From: Polaromonas sp.
GTDB taxonomy: Bacteria; Pseudomonadota; Gammaproteobacteria; Burkholderiales; Burkholderiaceae_C
DNA length: 64,000 nt
NCBI GenBank assembly: GCA_013298945.1
Contig: JAAFJR010000005.1
Location: 62,001 to 126,000, forward strand
Direction of reading: 5' to 3'
The translations under genes were made by a program, and so were the position numbers. The first letter of the stretch is position 1, and the number at the start of each line of letters is the position of its first letter. Under the pieces are notes generated by a model. The model did no database searches. It saw only the letters and a program-made list of their open reading frames with translations, and had not been told where the DNA came from. This document shows positions 1 to 7,729 of this stretch, piece by piece.

Positions 1-43
1 TTTTATTTGAAGCGCTTGTTGTGATTATTGTGATAATGACGGC

Positions 44-967
44 ATGAAAGTCAAATTCACCAAAATGCAAGGCGCAGGCAACGATTTTGTAGTGCTAGAT
101 GAGACGCGCGGCTTGCTCAATTTGTCTGCAGTGCAGTATCGGTATTTGGCGGATAGGCACTTTGGGGTGGGCGCGGATCAGATTTTGTCGGTTCGGGCTG
201 CGCCTGCGAACTCTAAAGACATCGATTTTTCGTACGCGATTCACAACAATGATGGCTCGGAAGTCGAGCACTGCGGCAATGGGGCGCGCTGCTTTGTGCG
301 TTTTGTACGCGATCAGGGGTTGACGACGAAAAACGTCATCAAAGTGCAAACCATGAACCGTGTGATTGAGCTACGCGAAACAAAGGATGGGCAAGTCACC
401 GTGGATATGGGGGCGCCGCAGTTTGAGCCTAGCAGCTTGCCGTTTGAGTCTGAGGGGCTGGAAGTTGAGCAAAAAGGTCTAGCGCAGTTATATTTGCTAA
501 AAATAGATGAAAATATGCCTATAGCCGGCGTATTTATTGCCTCAGTAGCTATTAAAAACATAGTAAAAAATATTGTTAATGTTGCCATTGTTTCTATGGG
601 CAACCCGCACGCTGTGCAACTGGTAGATGATGTGGATACGGCAGATGTCGAGCAAATCGGCCCGCTGGTGTCTAAGCACACACGATTCCCGCGCGGTGTG
701 AACGCAGGCTTCATGCAAATTGTGAACCGTGGGCAGGTGAAACTACGTGTTTACGAGCGCGGCGCGGGTGAGACCTTGGCTTGTGGCACAGGGGCGTGTG
801 CGGCGGTGGTCGCGGGTATTCGCCAAGGTTTACTCGATTCAAGCGTGCAAGTCGCCACCCGTGGCGGCCTGCTACAAATCGATTGGGCGGGTGGCGATGC
901 ATCGGTCATGATGACGGGCCCGGCGACCAAGGTGTTTGAATCTGAGATTGAAATTCCTGAAAAATAA
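44..967 (+). CDS. dapF: Diaminopimelate epimerase
   Basis: Cytoplasmic, cofactor-free epimerase that converts LL- to meso-diaminopimelate for lysine and peptidoglycan synthesis. Both halves of the family fold are present. The two catalytic cysteines sit in HCGNGARC (Cys77) and ACGTGAC (Cys247), with the SMGNPH and ERGAGET motifs between them. At 307 residues it is about 20 longer than usual. The excess lies at residues about 158-177, just before SMGNPH, and coincides with a copy of the dispersed element. First gene of dapF-DUF484-xerC. The identification is firm; whether the insertion alters activity is unknown. Confidence 0.97.
   Translation: MKVKFTKMQGAGNDFVVLDETRGLLNLSAVQYRYLADRHFGVGADQILSVRAAPANSKDIDFSYAIHNNDGSEVEHCGNGARCFVRFVRDQGLTTKNVIKVQTMNRVIELRETKDGQVTVDMGAPQFEPSSLPFESEGLEVEQKGLAQLYLLKIDENMPIAGVFIASVAIKNIVKNIVNVAIVSMGNPHAVQLVDDVDTADVEQIGPLVSKHTRFPRGVNAGFMQIVNRGQVKLRVYERGAGETLACGTGACAAVVAGIRQGLLDSSVQVATRGGLLQIDWAGGDASVMMTGPATKVFESEIEIPEK
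517..572 (+). repeat. Dispersed palindromic element inside dapF
   Basis: Sense-orientation copy with the CTATAGCC palindrome, GGCGTATTTATTGCC core and an AT-rich tail ending ATAGTAAAAAA. It is read in frame as [18 protein letters not shown]. The TAA that follows GCC in the intergenic copies at 31966 and 58236 is TCA here, so the gene stays open. Confidence 0.9.
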
Positions 968-996
968 TCTAACCTATTGATAAATATATAAAAAAT

Positions 997-1701
997 ATGC
1001 CAAATTCCAAATTACCTCCCCAATTAAATCCCATCACCGAACAAGACATCGCTGATTTTTTGGTCAACACGCCTGATTTTTTTGAGCGCCATGCAGAGCT
1101 GCTCTCATCGGTGCAGCTCAACAGCGGCCATGGCAAACGCGCCATCAGCCTGCAAGAGCGCCAAGCGGAGATGCTGCGCGAAAAAATCAAGGTGATAGAG
1201 CGCGGCTTGATGGACATGATTCGCTACGGCAATGAAAACACGCAAACGGCAGATAAATTGCAGCGCTGGACGCGTCAATTGCTGTTGGCAACCGATGCGC
1301 GTGAGCTGCCAGATTTGATTGCACAAAACATCAAAAACGAATTTGCCGTGCCGCAAGTGGCGATCAAGGTGTGGGGCGTTGATGCGTCCTATGCAGAAGA
1401 GGCGTTTGCCGTTGGCGTGAGCGAAGATGCACAGGCGTTTGCCTCGTCGCTGACATTGCCGTTTGTTGGCTTGAATGCTAAATTTGAAGCCGCCACTTGG
1501 CTGGACAACCCAGACCAAGCCGTGTCTGTGGCGTTGATTCCTTTGAAAGCGGCAGATGCATCCGCCGCTTTGGGTTTGTTGGTATTGGCATCGCCAGATG
1601 GGCAGCGTTTTAACAGTGACATGGGTACGGACTTTTTAGAGCGTATTGGCGAAGTGGCCAGTGCGGCGTTGTCAAGATTGAAAGATGGACGAAGCGCCTG
1701 A
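997..1701 (+). CDS. DUF484 family protein
   Basis: Protein of 234 residues. The opening ITEQDIADFLVNTPDFFERHAELL is the conserved start of DUF484 proteins. It is followed by a helical stretch and a GAF-like C-terminal half from about residue 85. DUF484 genes commonly sit between dapF and xerC, as here, and their function is not established. The ATG follows dapF by 29 bp. The 3' end overlaps xerC by 17 bp, which suggests translational coupling. Cytoplasmic, as no signal or membrane segment is visible. Confidence 0.9.
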   Translation: MPNSKLPPQLNPITEQDIADFLVNTPDFFERHAELLSSVQLNSGHGKRAISLQERQAEMLREKIKVIERGLMDMIRYGNENTQTADKLQRWTRQLLLATDARELPDLIAQNIKNEFAVPQVAIKVWGVDASYAEEAFAVGVSEDAQAFASSLTLPFVGLNAKFEAATWLDNPDQAVSVALIPLKAADASAALGLLVLASPDGQRFNSDMGTDFLERIGEVASAALSRLKDGRSA

Positions 1702-2710
1702 TATTCAAGTCATCGCTGATCCGCTCGTTGTTCGATATTTGAACCATGTGCGGGTGGAGCGCCGGCTGGCAGAGAGAACTGTTGCGCTTTACACCCTAGA
1801 TTTAATCAAACTCGCAGACTACGCAAAATCAGCCTCTGTTGAGTTACTCAAGGTGCAAACCAGCCATATTCGACGCTGGGTGGCGCAGATGCATTCGGGC
1901 GGGCGCAGTGGGCGCGGCATTGCGCTGATTTTGTCGGGTTGGCGCGGGTTTTACGTGTGGCTGGGGCGCGAGGGGCTGATTGCCAGCAACCCCGTGCAAG
2001 ACGTCAAAGCGCCCAAAGCCGCCAAACCGCTGCCCAAAGCGCTGAGCGTTGACAATTCTGTGCAACTGGCCAATTTCCAAAACACCGAGCAACACCCTTG
2101 GCTAGAAGCGCGTGATGCAGCGATGGTGGAGCTGCTGTACGGCAGTGGTTTGCGCGTTGCTGAGCTGGTGGGGCTGGATGCTGTGGCAACAGCACAATCG
2201 CGCGGCTGGGTGGATATGCAGGCGGCTGAGGTGCATGTGCTGGGCAAGGGCGGCAAACGGCGGAGCGTACCGGTGGGCAGCCAAGCTTTGACGGCTTTGC
2301 AGAACTGGTTAGATGTCCGTGAATCAGCAGCATCTCAAAAAATCAGCCTTGTAAATAATGATCAAAATATTGCTATAAATAAAATAGCTACTCAGGAAAT
2401 AAATACGCCGGCTACAGCCTTATTTATAGGTAAAAACGGCACTAAATTGACCGCCCAGTCGATTTGGCAGCGTTTGCGGCGCAGAAGCTTGCAAGCGGGC
2501 TTGGCCGCGCCCGTGCATCCGCACATGTTGCGCCATTCGTTTGCCAGCCATATGCTGCAATCCAGCGGCGATTTGCGGGCTGTGCAAGAGCTTTTGGGGC
2601 ACAGCCAAATTGCGACCACGCAGGTTTATACGCGTTTGGATTTTCAGCATTTGGCAAAAGCTTATGATGCAGCGCACCCTAGGGCAAAAGTTAAACTCAA
2701 ACCCAGTTGA
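1685..2710 (+). CDS. xerC: Tyrosine recombinase XerC
   Basis: Site-specific recombinase that works with XerD at dif to resolve chromosome dimers. An N-terminal SAM-like DNA-binding domain (about residues 12-105) precedes the catalytic domain. Visible active-site residues are Arg157 (GSGLRVAEL), Lys188 (LGKGGKRR), His280 and Arg283 (HPHMLRHSF), His306 (LLGHSQ) and nucleophile Tyr315. At 341 residues it is longer than the usual 300-320. The extra residues, about 216-245, lie between the Lys and His-x-x-Arg motifs and contain a dispersed element read in frame. Overlaps the DUF484 gene. Confidence 0.95.
   Translation: MDEAPDIQVIADPLVVRYLNHVRVERRLAERTVALYTLDLIKLADYAKSASVELLKVQTSHIRRWVAQMHSGGRSGRGIALILSGWRGFYVWLGREGLIASNPVQDVKAPKAAKPLPKALSVDNSVQLANFQNTEQHPWLEARDAAMVELLYGSGLRVAELVGLDAVATAQSRGWVDMQAAEVHVLGKGGKRRSVPVGSQALTALQNWLDVRESAASQKISLVNNDQNIAINKIATQEINTPATALFIGKNGTKLTAQSIWQRLRRRSLQAGLAAPVHPHMLRHSFASHMLQSSGDLRAVQELLGHSQIATTQVYTRLDFQHLAKAYDAAHPRAKVKLKPS
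2370..2419 (-). repeat. Dispersed palindromic element inside xerC
   Basis: Reverse-orientation copy (core AATAAATACGCCGGCTACAGCC). It is read in frame as INKIATQEINTPATA, the same frame as the copy in trpF. The codon that is TAG in the reverse-oriented intergenic copies at 43602 and 44785 is CAG here. Confidence 0.9.
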
Positions 2711-2737
2711 ATCGTTGTATTCAGCGCTTGGCTTGTC

Positions 2738-2767
2738 TTGAGTTTCATGTTTTTAGCACCATATAAT
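2738..2767 (+). promoter_or_regulatory. Sigma-70-type promoter for the GTPase gene
   Basis: TTGAGT at 2738-2743 and TATAAT at 2762-2767, spaced 18 bp. It lies in the 110-bp gap between xerC and the COG0523 GTPase, about 50 bp before that start codon. Confidence 0.6.
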
Positions 2768-2820
2768 CTGCTCTTTAGCTGTATAAATTTACATTCATTT
2801 CCATCTTTTAGGTAATTTCA

Positions 2821-3873
2821 ATGAGTTTGATTCCCGTAACCATCTTGACTGGCTTTTTAGGCTCTGGCAAAACCACATTGTTGAAACGCATTTTGACTGA
2901 GGCACACGGCCAAAAAATTGCTGTGATTGAAAACGAATTCGGCGAAGAAAACATCGACAGCGATATTTTGGTGTCCGACACCACAGAAAACATCATCCAA
3001 ATGAGCAACGGCTGCGTTTGCTGCACCATTCGCGACGATTTGCGGGTGACTTTGCAAGATTTAGCCGAGAAAAAGCGCAAAGGCGAGATCACGTTTGACC
3101 GCGTGGTCATCGAAACTACCGGCTTGGCCGACCCTGGCCCCGTGGCGCAAACCTTCTTCATGGATGAAGAGATTGCCGAACAATATTTGCTGGACAGCAT
3201 TTTGACGCTGGTGGATGCGAAACATGCCGAAACGCAGCTGACCGAGCGCTTAGAAGCGCGTCGACAAATCGGCTTTGCAGATCAAATTTTCATCAGTAAA
3301 TCAGACTTGGTCACTAAAGACGAAGTCGAAGCTCTGATGCACCGCATCAAGCACATGAACCCGCGAGCCCCGCAAAAAACCGTGCACTTTGGCGAAGTGC
3401 CAATTGCTGATGTTTTCGATTTACGTGGTTTCAATCTCAACGCTAAGTTAGATATTGATCCTGATTTCTTGACCGATGACCATCACCACGACACCAGCCC
3501 GGCTGACCCTGACAATTTGGGGCCATTTTTTGGCCATGACAAACCACAACACAAAGCGCATCACCATGTGCATGACGATGACGTGAAGAGCTTTGTTTTC
3601 AAATCAAACAAATACTTTGATGCAGCCAAGCTAGAAGACTTTTTGGGCGCCATCGTCAATATTTACGGCCCACGCATGCTGCGCTACAAAGGCGTGTTGA
3701 ACATGAAAGGCACGGAGCGCAAGGTTATTTTCCAGGGTGTACATCAATTGATGGGCAGCGATTTGGGTCCCGTCTGGGCGAAAGGCGAGAAAAGAGTCAG
3801 CAAAATGGTATTTATTGGCATCAATTTGCCAAAAGATATCTTTTTACAAGGTATGGAGCAGTGCTTGGTTTAA
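2821..3873 (+). CDS. COG0523 / CobW-family GTPase (metal chaperone)
   Basis: G3E-class P-loop GTPase of 350 residues. Walker A is GFLGSGKTT (residues 11-19), and the family metal-binding motif is CVCC (65-68). A histidine/aspartate-rich linker at about 220-260 (DDHHHD, HHHVHDDD) leads to the C-terminal CobW_C domain. Members deliver zinc, cobalt or other metals to target proteins. The His-rich loop favours zinc or a similar metal, but the target cannot be read from the sequence. It has its own promoter and lies upstream of a dksA-like gene, a pairing often linked to zinc handling. Confidence 0.9.
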   Translation: MSLIPVTILTGFLGSGKTTLLKRILTEAHGQKIAVIENEFGEENIDSDILVSDTTENIIQMSNGCVCCTIRDDLRVTLQDLAEKKRKGEITFDRVVIETTGLADPGPVAQTFFMDEEIAEQYLLDSILTLVDAKHAETQLTERLEARRQIGFADQIFISKSDLVTKDEVEALMHRIKHMNPRAPQKTVHFGEVPIADVFDLRGFNLNAKLDIDPDFLTDDHHHDTSPADPDNLGPFFGHDKPQHKAHHHVHDDDVKSFVFKSNKYFDAAKLEDFLGAIVNIYGPRMLRYKGVLNMKGTERKVIFQGVHQLMGSDLGPVWAKGEKRVSKMVFIGINLPKDIFLQGMEQCLV

Positions 3874-4055
3874 ATGTCAGCCGAAACGGCTACAATCCGC
3901 GCGCTGAATGATTTTTGGCAATATTTGAGTATTTATTTATTACTATATGAGATAAATAAATTCCAAGTAGTTTTAAGGTAAACGCATTGGTTTTCTGGTG
4001 CGTCTGAGTTGATTGTTTGATTTGAATAAATACCAGCTCAGCTGGGAGGCAATGA

Positions 4056-5240
4056 ATGAAAACCGTAGCGAAAAAAACAGTTAAAAAGGCGCCCCTTAAA
4101 GTTGCAGCGAAAGTTGCGACTAAAGTTGCTGCAAAGAAAGCAGTTAAGCCTGCCAAGCCGTTAAAAGTGGTTTCCAAACCTGCTCCAAAGCCAGTTGCAA
4201 AAGCTGTTGTCAAGTCAGCCTCTAAACCCATCAAAAAACCTGTTTCCAAATCTACCGTTGAACCTGCTACCAAGACTGCTGCCAAAGCTTCGGCCAAAGC
4301 AGCTCAAAAGCCAGTACTTAAAACTGTGCAAAAGTCGGCATCAAAGCCTGCCGTGAAGCCAGCTTCCAAAGTTAATATTAAAGCTACTACCAAAGCAGTT
4401 GTTAAAACCATAAGCAAACCGGTTGCAAAGCCTGTTATCAAAGTAAAACCAGATAAAACGGTAGAGGCTCCAACTAAGAAAGTAGCCAAAGCATCAAAAC
4501 CCATCGAACCAGCTAAAACGATAGAAAAATCTAAAGCTGCATCCAAGCCACCTAAAGAAGAGTCAAATTTAAAGCAACCCATGGTCATCGCGTCGAAAAT
4601 AGCCCCTACCGAAACTAAAGATTCATCTCCTGCAGCGCCCGCGCAGTCGAAAGCAAGAACTTCAAGATTAGCATCATTGACTGTACCCTCTATGGCTCAA
4701 GCCGTGGCTTCCACGGCGGCTAAATCGAGCTACGGTCCGCACGTACCCTCGCTCGCCATCATTCCACCGCCACAATTTGCACCCAAGCAAAACCCTAAGC
4801 TAGCGAACAATTGGAAGACAAAAACAGCTGAGGAAATGAGCGATGAAGAGTTGCTGGCTATGCCGGATTCGGAGTACATGAACATCCTGCAAATGACGTA
4901 TTTTCGTCTGAAGTTGATGCAATTGAAGCAAGGTATTTTGGTAAGTGCTGGTGCAACGACAGAGCATTTGCGTGATGAATCTGCTGTCGTGCCAGACCCT
5001 ACTGATCGAGCAACCATTGAAGAGGAGCACGCGTTAGAGTTGCGTACGCGTGACCGTGAGCGTAAGCTACTCAAGAAGATTGAGCAGTCTATTGTGCGGA
5101 TTGATGCTGGTGATTATGGCTATTGCGATGAGACAGGCGAGGCTATTGGTGTTGGCCGTTTACTAGCACGGCCTACTGCTACACTGTCTTTAGAAGCGCA
5201 GCAGCGCCGTGAGTTGAAACAAAAAATGTTTGGAGATTAA
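4056..5240 (+). CDS. dksA: DksA-like transcription factor with long Lys/Ala/Pro-rich N-terminal tail
   Basis: The C-terminal 130 residues form a DksA/TraR domain: a coiled coil (about 265-345) and the GYCDETGEAIGVGRLLARPTA region. DksA binds the RNA polymerase secondary channel and mediates stringent control with ppGpp. Only one of the four zinc-ligand cysteines remains (YC); the others are Thr, Ser and Ala, as in several alpha- and betaproteobacterial DksA proteins. The first 230 residues are a low-complexity repeat of KPAxK/AKVAAK type, resembling histone H1-like tails. The ATG follows a GGGAGG ribosome-binding site. Domain call firm; tail function unknown. Confidence 0.9.
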   Translation: MKTVAKKTVKKAPLKVAAKVATKVAAKKAVKPAKPLKVVSKPAPKPVAKAVVKSASKPIKKPVSKSTVEPATKTAAKASAKAAQKPVLKTVQKSASKPAVKPASKVNIKATTKAVVKTISKPVAKPVIKVKPDKTVEAPTKKVAKASKPIEPAKTIEKSKAASKPPKEESNLKQPMVIASKIAPTETKDSSPAAPAQSKARTSRLASLTVPSMAQAVASTAAKSSYGPHVPSLAIIPPPQFAPKQNPKLANNWKTKTAEEMSDEELLAMPDSEYMNILQMTYFRLKLMQLKQGILVSAGATTEHLRDESAVVPDPTDRATIEEEHALELRTRDRERKLLKKIEQSIVRIDAGDYGYCDETGEAIGVGRLLARPTATLSLEAQQRRELKQKMFGD

Positions 5241-5250
5241 GCCAACAACT

Positions 5251-5637
5251 ATGGGTTTTTTAACGGACGCCAAATCTGCCGCATCATCGTTTCTTTCGTC
5301 TTGGATGAAGGATGGGGAGGCTGTGCCGGCGGCTGTAAAAAATGTGTCTTTAAAGCCCGCCTCCTCACAAATTCGCGGAGAAGCCAAAAGAACTTGGACG
5401 ATTCGCAAACGAGAGTTCGATAAGTTGCGTGCGCTGCGTCAAAATGAAGTCCTCAATGACGACAAGCCTAAACAGCGGTTTTTTCATACCAGCATGTTGA
5501 CGGATTTGAGTGAAAAAACATCAACGATTAAAAAAATAGATGAAATTGAAGCGCAGATGTCTATGCAATGGTGGAAAACTGATCGCTTAGATTTGAATCT
5601 TGAAGAAGAATCTAAAAAATCGCCCAGAGTAAACTGA
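5251..5637 (+). CDS. Hypothetical protein downstream of dksA
   Basis: Protein of 128 residues with no family I recognise. It is basic in the middle (RTWTIRKREFDKLRALRQNE) and acidic at the C terminus (LNLEEESKK), with no membrane segment. The ATG at 5251 is chosen over a TTG at 5230 because GGAG at 5232-5235 lies upstream of the ATG; the spacing is long (15 nt). It starts 10 bp after dksA and probably shares its transcript. The reading frame is open and coding-like throughout. Confidence 0.7.
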   Translation: MGFLTDAKSAASSFLSSWMKDGEAVPAAVKNVSLKPASSQIRGEAKRTWTIRKREFDKLRALRQNEVLNDDKPKQRFFHTSMLTDLSEKTSTIKKIDEIEAQMSMQWWKTDRLDLNLEEESKKSPRVN

Positions 5638-5648
5638 ACCGCACATAA

Positions 5649-5685
5649 CCGAATTAAACCGAATTAAACCGGATTAAACCGGATT
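5649..5685 (+). repeat. 10-bp tandem repeat, four units
   Basis: Two units CCGAATTAAA, one CCGGATTAAA and a partial CCGGATT in direct succession, starting about 11 bp after the stop codon of the preceding gene. Role unknown. Confidence 0.8.
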
Positions 5686-5962
5686 TCAGCGTGCAAATCG
5701 CCTTTTAACCCCGTTATTCAGACGCACATGATCACTCAAACACGCCTCGTTTAACGAGCTAGGTGTGAAAAAATATGGCAACACCAGTTGCGTGGTCTTC
5801 GCTCAGCGCTTTGTCGCTACAACTTTTACATTCTTTTTAACTCATAAAGCGCCACTTTCATTGATTGCGCTAAGTCGTTATTTTGTATGGATTTTTTATT
5901 TTTTATTCCATAATAACTCTCTAAGTCTATGATTTAATTGAAATATTTCCAACTAAAATGCA

Positions 5963-5990
5963 TTGTCAAAGAATAATTTCCTGATATAGT
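5963..5990 (+). promoter_or_regulatory. dcw cluster promoter (Pmra)
   Basis: TTGTCA at 5963-5968 and TATAGT at 5985-5990 with a 16-bp spacer. A transcript would start near 5997, at the first MraZ half-site, about 73 nt before mraZ. Confidence 0.7.
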
Positions 5991-5997
5991 CCAAATA

Positions 5998-6023
5998 AGT
6001 GCAAATTAGTGGGTAAAAGTGCA
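5998..6023 (+). promoter_or_regulatory. MraZ operator (three 10-bp-spaced half-sites)
   Basis: AGTGC at 5998, AGTGGG at 6008 and AGTGC at 6018 are direct repeats with an exact 10-bp period. MraZ is known to bind tandem GTG-type repeats of this spacing just upstream of its own gene. Their position at the predicted transcription start fits autorepression of the cluster. Confidence 0.7.
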
Positions 6024-6069
6024 CTAAATTTTCGTAATTCACTGAATTATTTTTTTAGGACTAAGTACT

Positions 6070-6507
6070 GTGTTTTTTGGCGCTTCTTCATTGAGTTTGG
6101 ACGCGAAAGGTCGGCTTTCTGTGCCAACGCGCCACCATGAAGCACTGATGGCCAGTTGCAAAGGCCAGGTAACAATGACGCAGCACTATGAGGGCTGTTT
6201 GATGGTCTTCCCGCAGCCAGCTTGGGAAGCTTTCAGTGCCAAAATTTCCGCTTTACCCATGTCATCTCTGCCGCTCAAGCGTTTGTATTTGAGTAATGCG
6301 ATGAGTGTCGAGCTTGATGGCACGGGGCGCATTTTGGTTTCTCCTGAGCTGCGCGAGGCAGTTGGCATCGTCAAAGAAACTACATTGCGTGGCATGGGAC
6401 ACTATTTTGAGTTGTGGGACAAAGCTACCTACGAAGCCTATGATGCGCGGATCAAGAAGAGCATGCTAGAGGTTCCGCCTGCTGAACTCAACGATATTAC
6501 TTTTTAA
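6070..6507 (+). CDS. mraZ: Transcriptional regulator MraZ
   Basis: Double AbrB-like (SpoVT/AbrB) DNA-binding protein of 145 residues and first gene of the dcw cluster. Both repeats are visible: [12 protein letters not shown] near residues 11-22 and [17 protein letters not shown] near 81-97. MraZ represses its own promoter. The start is GTG, preceded by AGGA at 6057-6060; translation from it gives the canonical [15 protein letters not shown]. Three 10-bp-spaced operator half-sites lie just upstream. rsmH follows after 5 bp. Confidence 0.96.
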   Translation: MFFGASSLSLDAKGRLSVPTRHHEALMASCKGQVTMTQHYEGCLMVFPQPAWEAFSAKISALPMSSLPLKRLYLSNAMSVELDGTGRILVSPELREAVGIVKETTLRGMGHYFELWDKATYEAYDARIKKSMLEVPPAELNDITF

Positions 6508-6512
6508 GAGCA

Positions 6513-7427
6513 ATGACTACATTGTCCTTGCAACATACCACTGTTCTGTTGGATGAGGCTGTAAATGCCTTGATCACTGACGCGAATGCCACCTATATAG
6601 ATGCCACTTTCGGGCGAGGTGGTCATTCAAAACTTATCTTGTCTAAATTGAATCAATGCGGACGATTGGTGGTTTTTGACAAAGACCCAGCAGCCATTGC
6701 GGTGGCAGAGGCAATCAACGATGCGCGCTTGTCGATTCGTCACGAAGGTTTTAAGTACCTGGGTGATTTATCACACGGTAGTGTTGCGGGCTTGTTGATG
6801 GATTTGGGTGTGAGTTCACCGCAAATCGACACACCCGAGCGCGGCTTTAGTTTTCGGTTTGATGCGCCGCTTGATATGCGCATGGACACCACGCGCGGCC
6901 AAACGGTCGCGCAGTGGCTTTTAACAGCGGATGTAACCCAAATAACGGAGGTGATACGTGACTACGGTGAAGAACGGTTTGCTAGCTCTATTGCAAAAGC
7001 GATTGTTACTCGCAGGGAAGAAGGGCACCCCATTTCAACCACCGCACACTTGGCCCGCCTCGTGGCTGACACGGTCAAAACTCGCGAGCAGGGCCAGAAC
7101 CCAGCAACGCGCACATTTCAGGCTTTTCGGATTTTCATCAATGCCGAGCTTGAAGAGCTGCAGCAAGCGCTAGAGGCAAGTTTAGATGTGCTCAAGCCAG
7201 GTGGTCGCTTGGTGGTGATTAGTTTTCACTCTTTGGAAGATCGCATTGTGAAGCAATTCATTGCTAAACACTCAAAAGAAGAGTTTGATAGGCGCGTACC
7301 CGTTGCCTCGAATAAGGCTATGAAGTTAAAAGCGTTGGGCAGAGTTAAAGCTAGCGCTGCAGAAGTGAGTGCTAATGTGCGTTCACGCAGTGCTGTGATG
7401 CGTGTTGCTGAAAGGTTGGCAGCATGA
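6513..7427 (+). CDS. rsmH: 16S rRNA (cytosine(1402)-N4)-methyltransferase
   Basis: SAM-dependent methyltransferase (MraW) that modifies C1402 in the ribosomal P site. The SAM-binding motif [10 protein letters not shown] is near residue 30. [15 protein letters not shown] and the C-terminal [10 protein letters not shown] are all present. At 304 residues the length is normal. It sits 5 bp after mraZ and overlaps ftsL by 4 bp (ATGA), so the cluster is translationally coupled here. Confidence 0.97.
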   Translation: MTTLSLQHTTVLLDEAVNALITDANATYIDATFGRGGHSKLILSKLNQCGRLVVFDKDPAAIAVAEAINDARLSIRHEGFKYLGDLSHGSVAGLLMDLGVSSPQIDTPERGFSFRFDAPLDMRMDTTRGQTVAQWLLTADVTQITEVIRDYGEERFASSIAKAIVTRREEGHPISTTAHLARLVADTVKTREQGQNPATRTFQAFRIFINAELEELQQALEASLDVLKPGGRLVVISFHSLEDRIVKQFIAKHSKEEFDRRVPVASNKAMKLKALGRVKASAAEVSANVRSRSAVMRVAERLAA

Positions 7428-7729
7428 TTCGCATTAACTTCATGCTTCTGGCAGCAGTCGTGGCGACGATGCTTTACATCGTGAAGGTTCAGTACGAATC
7501 GAGACAGCTTTTTGTTGCGATAGAAAAAGCCACAGTTGAAATTCGTAAATTAGAACTAACACATACAGCGCTGCAAGTCGAAAGCCGCGCGCAGGCTACG
7601 CCACTAATCATTGAAAAAATGGCTAAAGAAAAGCTGCAAATGCGCTCAGCCACGCCGGCTGTGACGCAATACATCAGTAATCCAGTGGTAGAAAAAACGT
7701 CTGAATCGGCGGCGGAGGCTGCAAAATGA
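7424..7729 (+). CDS. ftsL: Cell division protein FtsL
   Basis: Bitopic divisome protein of 101 residues that forms a complex with FtsB and FtsQ. A single membrane helix (about residues 5-19) is followed by a periplasmic coiled coil (about 25-70) that includes the conserved HTALQVES. Sequence conservation is weak in this family, and the call rests on topology and position between rsmH and ftsI. It overlaps both neighbours by 4 bp. Confidence 0.92.
   Translation: MIRINFMLLAAVVATMLYIVKVQYESRQLFVAIEKATVEIRKLELTHTALQVESRAQATPLIIEKMAKEKLQMRSATPAVTQYISNPVVEKTSESAAEAAK

Larger units (their letters stand above)
5638..6069 (+). other. Intergenic region before the dcw cluster
   Basis: 432 bp without a credible gene. 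It holds a four-unit 10-bp tandem repeat at its left end, then AT-rich sequence. A promoter and three MraZ half-sites fill the last 110 bp. I see no RNA gene. Confidence 0.6.
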
